64,000 bases of DNA, taken from the NCBI GenBank assembly GCA_938023075.1, contig CALHDG010000130.1:19851-83850 (forward strand), read 5' to 3'. Below the pieces are notes generated by a model. That model made no database searches. It was given only the letters and a program-made list of their open reading frames with translations, and was not told the DNA's origin. This DNA comes from an uncultured Chitinophagales bacterium. Lineage in GTDB: Bacteria; Bacteroidota; Bacteroidia; Chitinophagales; JAHDHT01. The position numbers were made by a program, and so were the translations under genes. Shown here piece after piece: positions 53,864-62,379 of the stretch; the stretch's first letter is position 1, and every line of letters begins with the position of its first letter.

Positions 53864-54871
53864 TTGAAGCCACTTTTACAATTATCGGACAAAGGTATTT
53901 ATTGCGCTTTAGGAGATTTTTTTATTGACCCATGGCAACCGGTAAAAAAAGCCTTAATTACCCATGCCCATAGCGATCATTTAAAGGCAGGTCATCAATT
54001 TTACTTGCTTCACAATAATGGAGTGAACATCGCTAAATACCGGTTAAACAATATTGGTAAAGTAGAAGGTATTGGTTTTAATCAGCCTATTGCTATTAAT
54101 GGTGTGGAGGTAACTTATTTTCCTGCCGGACATATTATTGGTTCTGCACAAATTAGGGTGGCGGCAAATAATCAAACATGGGTAGTTAGTGGCGATTACA
54201 AAACAGAACCAGATGGTTTAACAACACCTTTTGAGCCGGTTAAATGCACGCACTTTGTAACTGAGTCTACATTTGGTTTACCTATTTTTAGGTGGAAAGC
54301 TCAGCAACATATCTTTCAACAAATTAATAATTGGTGGTTAGAAAATAAAGCGCAAGGAAAGACCACTATTTTGGCAGGCTATGCCTTGGGAAAAGCTCAA
54401 CGGCTTTTAAGTGGCTTAAATACAAATATTGGTAAAATTTATACACACGGAGCTATTGAAAATGTAGTAGATATTTTTAGAAACAGTAACTTCCAATTTC
54501 CTGATACAATACGGGTGACCCCTGAAATTGCTAAAAAAGACTATGTTGGCAATTTGGTATTAACCACGCCATCGTCTTTAAACAGCAGTTGGATGAAAAA
54601 ATTTCAACCCTATAGCACCGGCATAGCTTCTGGTTGGATGAATTTAAGAGGAGCCAAGCGAAGGCGATCGGTAGATAGGGGCTTTGTATTGTCCGATCAT
54701 TGCGATTGGGCACAATTGAACGACTCTATAAAAGCAACCTGTGCCGAGTTTATTTATGTTACCCATGGATACACTCAAATTTTTACGAAATGGTTAAACG
54801 AACAAGGTTATAAAGCTAAGGTGTTGGAAACCGAGTTTGGAGAAGTTAATGAAACGGAAGATGTAGAATGA
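53864..54871 (+). CDS. DNA-ligase-associated MBL-fold exonuclease
   Basis: The 335-residue metallo-beta-lactamase/beta-CASP protein belongs to the group annotated as ligase-associated DNA exonuclease. Metal ligands appear in THAHSDHLKAGH, FPAGHIIGSAQ and VVSGDYKTEPDG, and the beta-CASP end in FVLSDHCDWAQL and YVTHGYTQIF. Family members act with an ATP-dependent DNA ligase and helicase in repair. Here no ligase gene follows on the right; the next gene is on the opposite strand. The start is TTG at 53864, 31 bp after the response regulator. Confidence 0.88.
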   Translation: MKPLLQLSDKGIYCALGDFFIDPWQPVKKALITHAHSDHLKAGHQFYLLHNNGVNIAKYRLNNIGKVEGIGFNQPIAINGVEVTYFPAGHIIGSAQIRVAANNQTWVVSGDYKTEPDGLTTPFEPVKCTHFVTESTFGLPIFRWKAQQHIFQQINNWWLENKAQGKTTILAGYALGKAQRLLSGLNTNIGKIYTHGAIENVVDIFRNSNFQFPDTIRVTPEIAKKDYVGNLVLTTPSSLNSSWMKKFQPYSTGIASGWMNLRGAKRRRSVDRGFVLSDHCDWAQLNDSIKATCAEFIYVTHGYTQIFTKWLNEQGYKAKVLETEFGEVNETEDVE

Positions 54872-54897
54872 TTTATGATAAGAAACACAGTGGAGAC

Positions 54898-55488
54898 TTA
54901 CAAACCCTCAATAAACTTCTGCTTGTTAAAGTTGTTTATAAATTCTTTTTTATCTAAAATAAATCCATTGCCAGGATGCCGCATGCTTAAGCTATCCATA
55001 TAATTGAGAGAAGCTACTCTGCCTTCAGTAAAAAACTTTAAAAAGGCAATATTCACTTTGTTTTTAAAAACATCTTGCTTTTGCTGTACACGTAATTTAC
55101 ACGCTTGAATGGCTTTTTGATAATATTGTTGAGCAGTGGCGGTGTTGCCTGCTTTTTCGTTGAGGTAACCTTCAAATGAATAGGCTTCTGAATTATTTGG
55201 TTTTAATTGATGCAATTTTTTTAAGAAAACCAAACAACTATCATACTGTTCACTCAAAAGTAATAGGTTAAATTTGGTCGCATAAAAATCGTAGTTTTTA
55301 GGTTGTAGCGCAATGGCTTTATCAATACAAGTCAAGGCTTTTTCAAATTGCTGATTCGCAGCTTCTTGCATGGCACAATCTGTAAACTCTGTCGACTTAT
55401 TTACAGAGTTATGGTTGTTTTGTTGGCAAGCTGCTAAAAAAATCAGCATAACCATCATACTAACCGAGTATTGTATTGAAGCGTGCAT
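54898..55488 (-). CDS. TPR lipoprotein
   Basis: The 196-residue protein has a lipoprotein signal (MVMLIFLAACQQ, Cys21). TPR helices follow (FEKALTCIDKAIALQPKNYD, YDSCLVFLKKLHQLKPNNSE, TAQQYYQKAIQACKL). It probably works as an envelope protein-binding scaffold. Its ATG shares one base with the stop of the upstream 107-residue TPR gene, so the two are translationally coupled. Confidence 0.82.
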   Translation of the reverse strand: MHASIQYSVSMMVMLIFLAACQQNNHNSVNKSTEFTDCAMQEAANQQFEKALTCIDKAIALQPKNYDFYATKFNLLLLSEQYDSCLVFLKKLHQLKPNNSEAYSFEGYLNEKAGNTATAQQYYQKAIQACKLRVQQKQDVFKNKVNIAFLKFFTEGRVASLNYMDSLSMRHPGNGFILDKKEFINNFNKQKFIEGL

Positions 55489-55811
55489 TAGCTTAAATTT
55501 AGTTTGAAATGTTGATAAGCTTCACTTAATTCTTTAAACAAATGTACATCTTTTTTTTGCTCTAAAACAGATAAACCTTTTTGATAAACTGAATCAGCGT
55601 CAGTAGTTTTATTCAATACTTGCAATAATTGTGCATAATGATAGTAAGTACCACCATATGCCGGATGCTCATCAATTAAAGTTTGATAATACTGCTCTGC
55701 TTTGTCAAAATGCTTGTTTTTTACATATTCCATCGCCAAAGCATACAAAATAAGTGGATCATTTGGATTTTCATTTTTAAAATCCAACAGTTGTTCAATT
55801 TTGGAATTCAC
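55488..55811 (-). CDS. Small TPR protein
   Basis: The 107-residue cytoplasmic protein has two to three TPR units (YALAMEYVKNKHFDKAEQYY, YYHYAQLLQVLNKTTDADSV). It has no signal peptide. It is translationally coupled to the downstream TPR lipoprotein. The function is unknown; short TPR proteins of this kind (IEQLLDFKNENPNDPLILYA start) are common in Bacteroidota. Confidence 0.82.
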   Translation of the reverse strand: MNSKIEQLLDFKNENPNDPLILYALAMEYVKNKHFDKAEQYYQTLIDEHPAYGGTYYHYAQLLQVLNKTTDADSVYQKGLSVLEQKKDVHLFKELSEAYQHFKLNLS

Positions 55812-56016
55812 TTTACTAAAATTATTGGCACGTGTTCAAAATTCATTCATCTAATATCAAGGTTAATTTAGTAAGAAAGCTGCGAATATAAACTTTATTC
55901 TTTACTTGAAGTTCATAGTGTGCAATTGCCTCGTTTTTTGCGTATTGAATATTAGCGATTTCTAGTTTACAAATTTTAGGAAATATATTTTACCATTCAT
56001 TTGGCTTTATATTTTG

Positions 56017-56024
56017 TATATTTG
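56017..56024 (+). promoter_or_regulatory. TAnnTTTG -7 box of the Omp28/SprB gene
   Basis: TATATTTG matches the Bacteroidota -7 consensus exactly, 22 bp before the ATG at 56047. No TTG at the expected -33 distance was found. Confidence 0.4.
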
Positions 56025-56046
56025 TTACCGTTAATTAGTAATTCAA

Positions 56047-58401
56047 ATGAAAAATATTACCATAGTCATTATAGCATTGCTTCTATTTGTAGGTGAAGTA
56101 GCGTTTGCTCAACAGGCAAAAAAAATAGTGTTATTAGAACAATTTACCAATACGCTATGCCCTTCTTGTGGTTATCGAAACCCTGAGTTATACGATATGA
56201 TTTTGACAAAATACGATACCGAAATTATTCATATAGCTTATCATAACAATCGTCCTTTACCACCCGATCCTTTTTACCAAGCAAATCCTGAACCGGCAAA
56301 CATTAGAACGGACTATTATGAAATTACCGCATCACCAAGTATAGTTGTAAATGGCGATAAGCAAGCAGCCGCTAAACCACTATTAACAGCCGAACAGTTG
56401 GAAAAACAGTTAAACCAAACAAACCCACTTCATCTAACAATTGAAGAGAAAATTCAACCTGATAAAGAAAGGCAACTGCAAATATCGGCAAAGACTTCAG
56501 CAGCACTTCCTAATGCCAATTATAAATTGTTTGTAGCTGTTATTGAAAAAGACATATTTTTCTGCACTTATTTCGAATATATTTTTGATAATGTATTTAG
56601 AACGTTTTTAAGTGATGATCTTGGTGATGATATTAGTCTTTCAAACAATGAAAAAAATTATACCTATCAATATAAACCGAATACAGATTGGAATGAAGAA
56701 CAACTTTTTGTTGTGGCTTTTGTTCAAAATATAGAAACTAAAGAAATTATAAATGCTTCGGCAACAAAGCCACTCAACACCAATAAAACAACCCGTTTTG
56801 CCAATGATGACTTTTCATTATTAAGCACTATTGCTGATGATGTTTGTGGAGAAAATGCCGGTGCTATTGAAATAGATATTTGTGTAGATACCGCACCAAT
56901 GGAAGACCCGGTTAACCTTTCATTTACTTGGAGCAATGGAGCAACAACCCAAAATATTTACAATTTACCCGCAGGAAACTATGCTGTAAATATTACCAAT
57001 AATATCCTTCAAACAAGTACAGAACAATTTTATGAAATAAAGGGAAATGAGCAAATTAAGGTTGCTGTAAATACCCAAGCAGATACGGGTACTAATAATG
57101 GCAGCATTCAAGTACAAGCAACTGGAGGAAGTGGAAATTTGCTAATTAACTGGAATAATGGAGAGGCTACTTTTAATGTAGAAAATTTACAATCAGGTGT
57201 TTATGCTTTTACAATTACGGACGAAAATGGCTGTGCAGTTCAGCAATCTGTTGAAGTAAAAAGCGAACTGGTTATCAATATTGGTGAAGCTGTTGTAGAA
57301 GTTCAATCTGTTTCTTGTGCAGGCAAAAGTGACGGTTCGGTCAATATCAATAGTTCTGGTGATGTGCCAATCCATAAAATTATATGGCTTTTAGCTGATA
57401 AAACCGGAGACGAACTGACCGGTTTAGCTGCAGGTGATTATACCTTTTTTACTTTAGATGAAGCCGGTAATCAAATGCACGAAGGTAGTTTTACTATAGA
57501 AGAGCCTGCACCAATAGAATTAGTAATTCAACGTGCCAACGGATTTGAAGAACCTTACATTAACATTGAAAGTGTGCTTGGTGGAACTCCACCCTATCAA
57601 TATAGTTGGAGTAATAGCGCGACAACTCCGTTAATTGACAATATTGAATTTGGCGAATACAGTGTTAAAGTAACTGATGTTAATAAATGCTTGCAAATGG
57701 AAACAATTACCATCAAACAAAATACTTATCATATTCAGCAAATTTCTTGCCACGGTGCAAACGATGGAGCAATTGAAATACGCATCCATGATGGATTAAC
57801 CTATAATTTTAACTGGACTAATGGTGAAAATGAATCTAATATAAAAAATTTATCAGCGGGTAGGCATGGACTGACGGTAAGTAACGATGTAAGTTCGCAT
57901 TTTTTAAGTTTTGATATTACCGAACCTTTTCCTTTAATGCTATCTTTACGATATGATAGCCTAACCACATCCATTCAACCGGCAATTAGTGGCGGTACCC
58001 CACCTTACCAATTTTTATGGAATACTGGACTAACTCAACCCGTATTAGAAAATCCTGAAAATGAACGCTATGTCTTATCTCTAAGAGATAACAATGGCTG
58101 TATCAATGAAGCTGCTATTGAGGTTAAGGTTTTGTCTTCTATTTACAATACTTCTACGCGTAATTTAACGGTTTATCCTAATCCAGTAAAATCGTTTGCT
58201 TATATTAATTTGCCAGTATCTTTTAGGCATGCCAATAATATAGAATTATATAATGCAAAAGGAGCCAAACAATATTTGCCTAAGTCAATTGCCAATAATC
58301 AATTGCAGATTAATGTTGCCCACCTTTCCAATGGAGTTTATTTTTTGCAAATAGAGCAAAATCGACTTACATATATTGCGAAAACTTTGGTTTGGCGGTA
58401 A
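56047..58401 (+). CDS. T9SS-sorted Omp28/thioredoxin-like protein with SprB repeats
   Basis: The 784-residue secreted protein has a signal peptide ending near EVAFAQQ. The N-terminal 220 residues form an Omp28-like thioredoxin-type domain with the CxxC motif LCPSCGYRNPEL (C38, C41). At least five SprB-type repeats follow (FTWSNGATTQNIYNLPAGNY, INWNNGEATFNVENLQSGVY, YSWSNSATTPLIDNIEFGEY, FNWTNGENESNIKNLSAGRH, FLWNTGLTQPVLENPENERY). It ends in a T9SS sorting domain (LTVYPNPVKSFAYI ... GVYFLQIE). SprB-type repeats occur in surface adhesins used in gliding; the CxxC suggests a redox or disulfide role. Confidence 0.85.
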   Translation: MKNITIVIIALLLFVGEVAFAQQAKKIVLLEQFTNTLCPSCGYRNPELYDMILTKYDTEIIHIAYHNNRPLPPDPFYQANPEPANIRTDYYEITASPSIVVNGDKQAAAKPLLTAEQLEKQLNQTNPLHLTIEEKIQPDKERQLQISAKTSAALPNANYKLFVAVIEKDIFFCTYFEYIFDNVFRTFLSDDLGDDISLSNNEKNYTYQYKPNTDWNEEQLFVVAFVQNIETKEIINASATKPLNTNKTTRFANDDFSLLSTIADDVCGENAGAIEIDICVDTAPMEDPVNLSFTWSNGATTQNIYNLPAGNYAVNITNNILQTSTEQFYEIKGNEQIKVAVNTQADTGTNNGSIQVQATGGSGNLLINWNNGEATFNVENLQSGVYAFTITDENGCAVQQSVEVKSELVINIGEAVVEVQSVSCAGKSDGSVNINSSGDVPIHKIIWLLADKTGDELTGLAAGDYTFFTLDEAGNQMHEGSFTIEEPAPIELVIQRANGFEEPYINIESVLGGTPPYQYSWSNSATTPLIDNIEFGEYSVKVTDVNKCLQMETITIKQNTYHIQQISCHGANDGAIEIRIHDGLTYNFNWTNGENESNIKNLSAGRHGLTVSNDVSSHFLSFDITEPFPLMLSLRYDSLTTSIQPAISGGTPPYQFLWNTGLTQPVLENPENERYVLSLRDNNGCINEAAIEVKVLSSIYNTSTRNLTVYPNPVKSFAYINLPVSFRHANNIELYNAKGAKQYLPKSIANNQLQINVAHLSNGVYFLQIEQNRLTYIAKTLVWR

Positions 58402-58454
58402 AAATTTTTCATTTGGCTAAATAGTTTGCATTTATGATCTCGGTTAAACTATCC

Positions 58455-58690
58455 AAACAATAAAATAGTTGACACTTTTGATTTATTTTTATTTGAAGCG
58501 AAACCAGGAAACATTATAAAAACGTGGGTCCCGCTTTCCGCTCAAATGCCGTTTGCTAACGCACAAAAGCCAACGCTTCAACGGCATAACCGCTGCAATC
58601 GGGGCTAGTTTAAAAACGTCGGTTCTTCGTAGAAAAAAAACGCAGCACTCGAAAACAGAAAAGTATCAACCACATTGATAAACTTGTCAA
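58455..58690 (+). repeat. Covarying hairpin repeat (GGTCCCG family), copy 2
   Basis: The outer arms are GGTCCCG (58527-58533) and CGGGGCT (58600-58606). The inner stem is ATGCCGTT (58546-58553) with AACGGCAT (58580-58587). The flanks AATAGTTGACAC, TTTGAAGCGAAA, CGGTTCTTCGTA and GTATCAACCAC are shared with copy 3 at 62110. It lies in the 58402-59154 gap after the Omp28/SprB gene. Confidence 0.88.
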
Positions 58691-58784
58691 AATTTGAAAC
58701 TAATATTACATTCAGAAGTCTTGACCCCACGTAAAATGAACAGCTCGGTAAATTGTAAGTTTGTAGTATGATTTGGCAAGACCT

Positions 58785-58833
58785 CTCCCTTCAGTCGACG
58801 TGACAGAAACTTTGTCATTTCGACCAAAGGGAG
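58785..58833. repeat. Imperfect hairpin around GTCATTTCGACC
   Basis: CTCCCTTCAGTCGACGTGAC and TTGTCATTTCGACCAAAGGGAG form a long imperfect stem: CTCCCTT with AAGGGAG, TCGA with TCGA, and TGACA with TGTCA. The words resemble an intergenic repeat (GTCATTTCGACC..AGGGAG) that I know to be common in Bacteroidota. The rest of 58690-59100 shows no gene; the 93-residue ORF drawn there is not convincing. Confidence 0.6.
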
Positions 58834-59114
58834 CAATCTTCTAACAAATACGGCTAAAGCTGAATGCTGAATTAACAGGAATTGAATACCAAAACTGTAC
58901 GTTGTCATTTTACGAATCGACAAGCTGGAAGTACTAAATTTAGGAATTGGAGTCAGGAGTTCTGACATTGAAAATTTCAGCTATTTCTTACATAAAAACA
59001 TACTTACATATTACATATAATTTATGAGATGTTTTTTAAAAAATATATTTAACAATAGTTTTGAAAGCTAAATAAATGTCTAAAAAAAAGTTAAAATATT
59101 TTAACAAGTATGTT

Positions 59115-59122
59115 TACATTTG
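59115..59122 (+). promoter_or_regulatory. TAnnTTTG -7 box of the SPT-like gene
   Basis: TACATTTG matches the Bacteroidota -7 consensus exactly and lies 32 bp before the ATG at 59155. An AAAATATTTTAA palindrome (59093-59104) sits just upstream. Confidence 0.45.
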
Positions 59123-59154
59123 CGGCGTTTTAGTTAGGAAAAGTTAACAGATTA

Positions 59155-60396
59155 ATGGATTTATTTGACAAATTGCTACAAGACAGAGGTCCACTTGGAA
59201 AGTATGCCAATATGGGACACGAGTATTACATCTTTCCCAAATTGGAAGGCGAACTTAGCAGCCGGATGACCTTTAGAGGTAAAGAAAAAATTATATGGAG
59301 TATTAATAACTACTTAGGTTTAGGTAATCACCCCGAAGTACGAAAAGTAGATGAACAAGCCGCGAAAGATTGGGGTTTAGCCTATCCGATGGGTTCACGT
59401 TTAATGTCTGGCAATACCGATTATCACGATTTATTAGAAGAAAAACTATCTGAATTTGTCAAAAAGGAAGATACCGTACTGCTTAATTTCGGATATCAAG
59501 GCATTATGTCGGCAATTGATGCATTGGTTGACCGAAGAGATGTAATTGTATATGATGCAGAATCTCATGCCTGCATTTTAGATGGTGTTCGCCTGCATAT
59601 GGGCAAACGCTACGTTTTTACCCATAACAATATTGAAAGTTTAGAAAAGCAATTGAAAAGAGCTACTAAATGGGTGGAAGATACTGGTGGAGCCATCTTG
59701 GTGATTTCAGAAGGAGTTTTCGGTATGGCTGGAGATCAGGGTAATTTAAAAGACATTGTTGCCTTGAAAGAGCAATTCGATTTTAGATTATTAGTAGATG
59801 ATGCACATGGCTTTGGTACACTTGGCAAAACTGGTGCCGGTACGGGAGAAGAACAAGGCGTACAAGATGAAATTGATTTGTACTTTAGTACGTTCGCTAA
59901 ATCCATGGGCAGCATTGGTGCTTTTATTTCTTCTGATAAACAAGTAGTAGAATATTTAAAATACAATACCCGGTCGCAGGTTTTTGCCAAATCATTACCT
60001 ATGCCCATTGTAATTGGTAACCTAAAACGTTTAGAACTTTTACAAACTAAACCAGAGTTAAAAGCCAAACTTTGGGAAAATGTAGATTTATTACAAAGTG
60101 GCTTAAAAGAAAGTGGCTTTAATATTGGCAATACCAACTCTTGTGTAACGCCGGTTTACTTAAAAGGTTCGGTAAAAGTTGCGACAGGCTTAACATACGA
60201 CCTGAGAGAAAATTATAATATATTTTGTTCAATCGTAGTGTATCCGGTAGTTCCGAAAGATGTTATATTAATCCGTTTAATACCAACTGCTTCACATACC
60301 AAAGAAGATGTTGAAATAACCATTGAGGCATTTAAACGTGTCCGCTCTAAAGTAGAGTCTGGCGAATATGAAGAACAAGATTTTTTGGTGGGCTAG
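59155..60396 (+). CDS. Serine palmitoyltransferase-like alpha-oxoamine synthase
   Basis: This PLP enzyme condenses an amino acid with an acyl-CoA. The 413-residue protein has the fold-type I motifs: the substrate loop MGSRLMSGNTDYHDLLEEKL, DAESHACILDGVRLHMG, the PLP Asp/His in LVDDAHGFGTLGKTGAG (D215, H218) and the PLP lysine K249 in STFAKSMGSIGAF. The N-terminus GPLGKYANMGHEYYIFPKLE marks a Bacteroidota-specific clade considered to make sphingoid or sulfonolipid (capnoid) bases. Serine or cysteate as amino donor cannot be told apart by eye. It has its own promoter box and stands alone. Confidence 0.88.
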   Translation: MDLFDKLLQDRGPLGKYANMGHEYYIFPKLEGELSSRMTFRGKEKIIWSINNYLGLGNHPEVRKVDEQAAKDWGLAYPMGSRLMSGNTDYHDLLEEKLSEFVKKEDTVLLNFGYQGIMSAIDALVDRRDVIVYDAESHACILDGVRLHMGKRYVFTHNNIESLEKQLKRATKWVEDTGGAILVISEGVFGMAGDQGNLKDIVALKEQFDFRLLVDDAHGFGTLGKTGAGTGEEQGVQDEIDLYFSTFAKSMGSIGAFISSDKQVVEYLKYNTRSQVFAKSLPMPIVIGNLKRLELLQTKPELKAKLWENVDLLQSGLKESGFNIGNTNSCVTPVYLKGSVKVATGLTYDLRENYNIFCSIVVYPVVPKDVILIRLIPTASHTKEDVEITIEAFKRVRSKVESGEYEEQDFLVG

Positions 60397-60429
60397 GGTA
60401 ATTTAAGGCTCTACTAGTTATAAATATAA

Positions 60430-60521
60430 TACAGACTTAGTGGAGGCTAAGGCGAGGCTTTTCAAGGTAGTATACCAGAAAATGGTAAAGTAACATGGTA
60501 ATTTGATTTTTTTCTCGTTCC
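60430..60521 (+). repeat. Long-hairpin repeat family 2, copy B (left-truncated)
   Basis: The element has ACTTAGTGGAGGCTAAG (a hairpin with one G-T pair), then GCGAGGCTTTTCAAGGTAGT, ATACCAGAAAATGG and the T-rich tail TTTTTTTCTCGTTCC. The left outer arm present in copies A and C is missing. It fills the gap between the convergent SPT-like and symporter genes; the tail touches the symporter stop codon. Confidence 0.72.
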
Positions 60522-62069
60522 TTAATGAAAAAGCACATGCAGCATAACTAAAGAAGCCAACATCCCTAAACCAATTAGCGAAATATTTCTCGATTCAGAA
60601 TGAAAAAATTCATGCCACTTTTTATAACGGGTTTTATATAAACTGATACTTGAAATGGCTAAACCCAAAACGATTACCCAACCTGCACGGACAAAGTAGT
60701 TCATATCTGGAAAAAATTGCTTTAACAAAATATTAGTAGGTATAGTCAATAAGAAAGCCAATAATACCAACCGATAATTTGGAGCTAAAATAAAAGCCGC
60801 AGAACAAATTAATACCACTATACCACAGTTAATGTAATACCGAAATTCGTTTAAGGTATGAGTAAAGGCAACTTCAGGGTTTTTAAATTTTACGTACAAT
60901 AAAATCAAACCCATCAAAATACCGGTAAATAAGGTAACTAAAATAGTTTTTCTACCGGCATTAACTATTTGGGTGTCTGTTGCATTTTTATTGATGTATT
61001 CTTTATAAATATCAATAGACCATAAAGTAGCCAGTGAGTTAAAGGTAGAATCTACGGTGCTCATTAATGAAGCAAATAGTGCGCACAAAATAATGCCTTT
61101 TACACCTATGGGTAAATAATCAGATACTAAGCGCGGAAAGGTCATATCCGGGTCGCTCAAACTGCTATCAATACCAAACAAAGCGATACCAGGTATTACA
61201 ATAATTGCAGCCATTATATACTTAGTAGCACCACCAACCATTAAACCAATTTGTGCTTCTCTTAAATTTCGCGCTGCTAACGACCGTTGTATAACCGTTT
61301 GGTTGGCACACCAATAATTAATGTTTAAAAAAAACAAGCCGAACATATGTGTCCATGGTAATTTTTCGTGACTGGCATCCAAATGTAAATGCATCAATTG
61401 AGGTGTTTTTTCATACAACATACGCCAACCACCAAGATGATGAACGGCAACAAACATCACTACCAACCCACCAATTAATAAGATGCTGAATTGTATGATA
61501 TCCGTTTTTACCACTGCCCCGAGACCACCCAAATATGTATAAATAGCTGAAAATACGCCCAAACCAATAACTAAAACTGCCATACGTATTACGCGGTCTT
61601 CTTCGTGAATCCAAAGTAAATAGTCTGAAAAAACCATATCGGCTGCATAGGCTCCCCAAAACAATGCCGAACCTAAAGTTAAGGTAGAAAAAATTGTAAT
61701 ATTTGCCAGCGAATAAAACAGTGCGACGGTTTTACCCAATCGTTTTTTTATAAATTGGGTAATGGTGGTAATTTTTTCGCTGAGGTACATCGGTACAAAA
61801 ATGAATACCGCCAGCAAAATACCTTGTACCGCATTAATTTCTAAACTTGCCTGCGCTAAACCGTACAGGTAAGCCGAACCCATCATACCCAAAAACTGAT
61901 AGCCATGAATATTAGTAGCTATAGTTGACAATGCCACTGAGGGCCAGCGTAAATTGCGGTTGCTTAAAAAATATTGATCTGTGGTAACCTCTTTACCGCT
62001 CGTTCTGCCGCTAATAGCAACCAAAAAAATGGTAGAAAAATAAAGTAATACGATTATCAGATCAATCAT
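60522..62069 (-). CDS. Sodium:solute symporter (SSS family)
   Basis: The 515-residue protein has about 13 transmembrane helices and belongs to the SSS family, which uses the Na+ gradient to import sugars, amino acids or similar solutes. Typical features are the opening IDLIIVLLYFSTIFLVAISG, SNRNLRWPSVALSTIATNIHG in the first core helices, and CALFASLMSTVDSTFNSLAT in the Na2-site helix. The substrate is unknown; the YWCANQTVIQRSLAARNLRE segment is like SGLT-type sugar transporters. The start is ATG at 62069. Confidence 0.92.
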   Translation of the reverse strand: MIDLIIVLLYFSTIFLVAISGRTSGKEVTTDQYFLSNRNLRWPSVALSTIATNIHGYQFLGMMGSAYLYGLAQASLEINAVQGILLAVFIFVPMYLSEKITTITQFIKKRLGKTVALFYSLANITIFSTLTLGSALFWGAYAADMVFSDYLLWIHEEDRVIRMAVLVIGLGVFSAIYTYLGGLGAVVKTDIIQFSILLIGGLVVMFVAVHHLGGWRMLYEKTPQLMHLHLDASHEKLPWTHMFGLFFLNINYWCANQTVIQRSLAARNLREAQIGLMVGGATKYIMAAIIVIPGIALFGIDSSLSDPDMTFPRLVSDYLPIGVKGIILCALFASLMSTVDSTFNSLATLWSIDIYKEYINKNATDTQIVNAGRKTILVTLFTGILMGLILLYVKFKNPEVAFTHTLNEFRYYINCGIVVLICSAAFILAPNYRLVLLAFLLTIPTNILLKQFFPDMNYFVRAGWVIVLGLAISSISLYKTRYKKWHEFFHSESRNISLIGLGMLASLVMLHVLFH

Positions 62070-62109
62070 AGAAAAATTATTAATTGGTGATTTTTTTTAA
62101 TTTATAATT

Positions 62110-62375
62110 CGACAGGTTTATCTAAGCCATAAATGTAGTTAACACCTTTTTCAATTTTTTTTTGAAGCGAAACTTTGTAGCATTGTAATAACGTAGGTCC
62201 CGCTTTTCGCTCAAATGCAATTGCTATGCTTCAAAACCTGCGCTGCAAAATTGCATAACCGCTGCAATCGGGGCTAATTTAAAAACTTCGGCGCTTCGTA
62301 CAACAAAAAAAAAGATGACAATCCAAAACAAGAACGTACGTATCAACCACTTCGCTAAACTTGACGATAATTTTA
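62110..62375 (+). repeat. Covarying hairpin repeat (GGTCCCG family), copy 3
   Basis: The outer arms are GGTCCCG (62196-62202) and CGGGGCT (62269-62275). The inner stem is ATGCAATT (62215-62222) with AATTGCAT (62249-62256). The left flank has GTAGTTAACACC and TTTTTGAAGCGAAACTTTG; the right flank has AACTTCGGCGCTTCGTACAA and GTATCAACCACTTCG, as in copy 2. It fills the gap between the symporter start and the end of the outer membrane protein gene. Confidence 0.88.
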
Positions 62376-62379
62376 AAAT

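Noticed and set aside
58687-58968. 93-residue minus-strand ORF
   Set aside because: It runs across the GTCATTTCGACC hairpin region and shows no protein-like features.
61411-61659. 82-residue minus-strand ORF
   Set aside because: Shadow frame inside the sodium:solute symporter gene.
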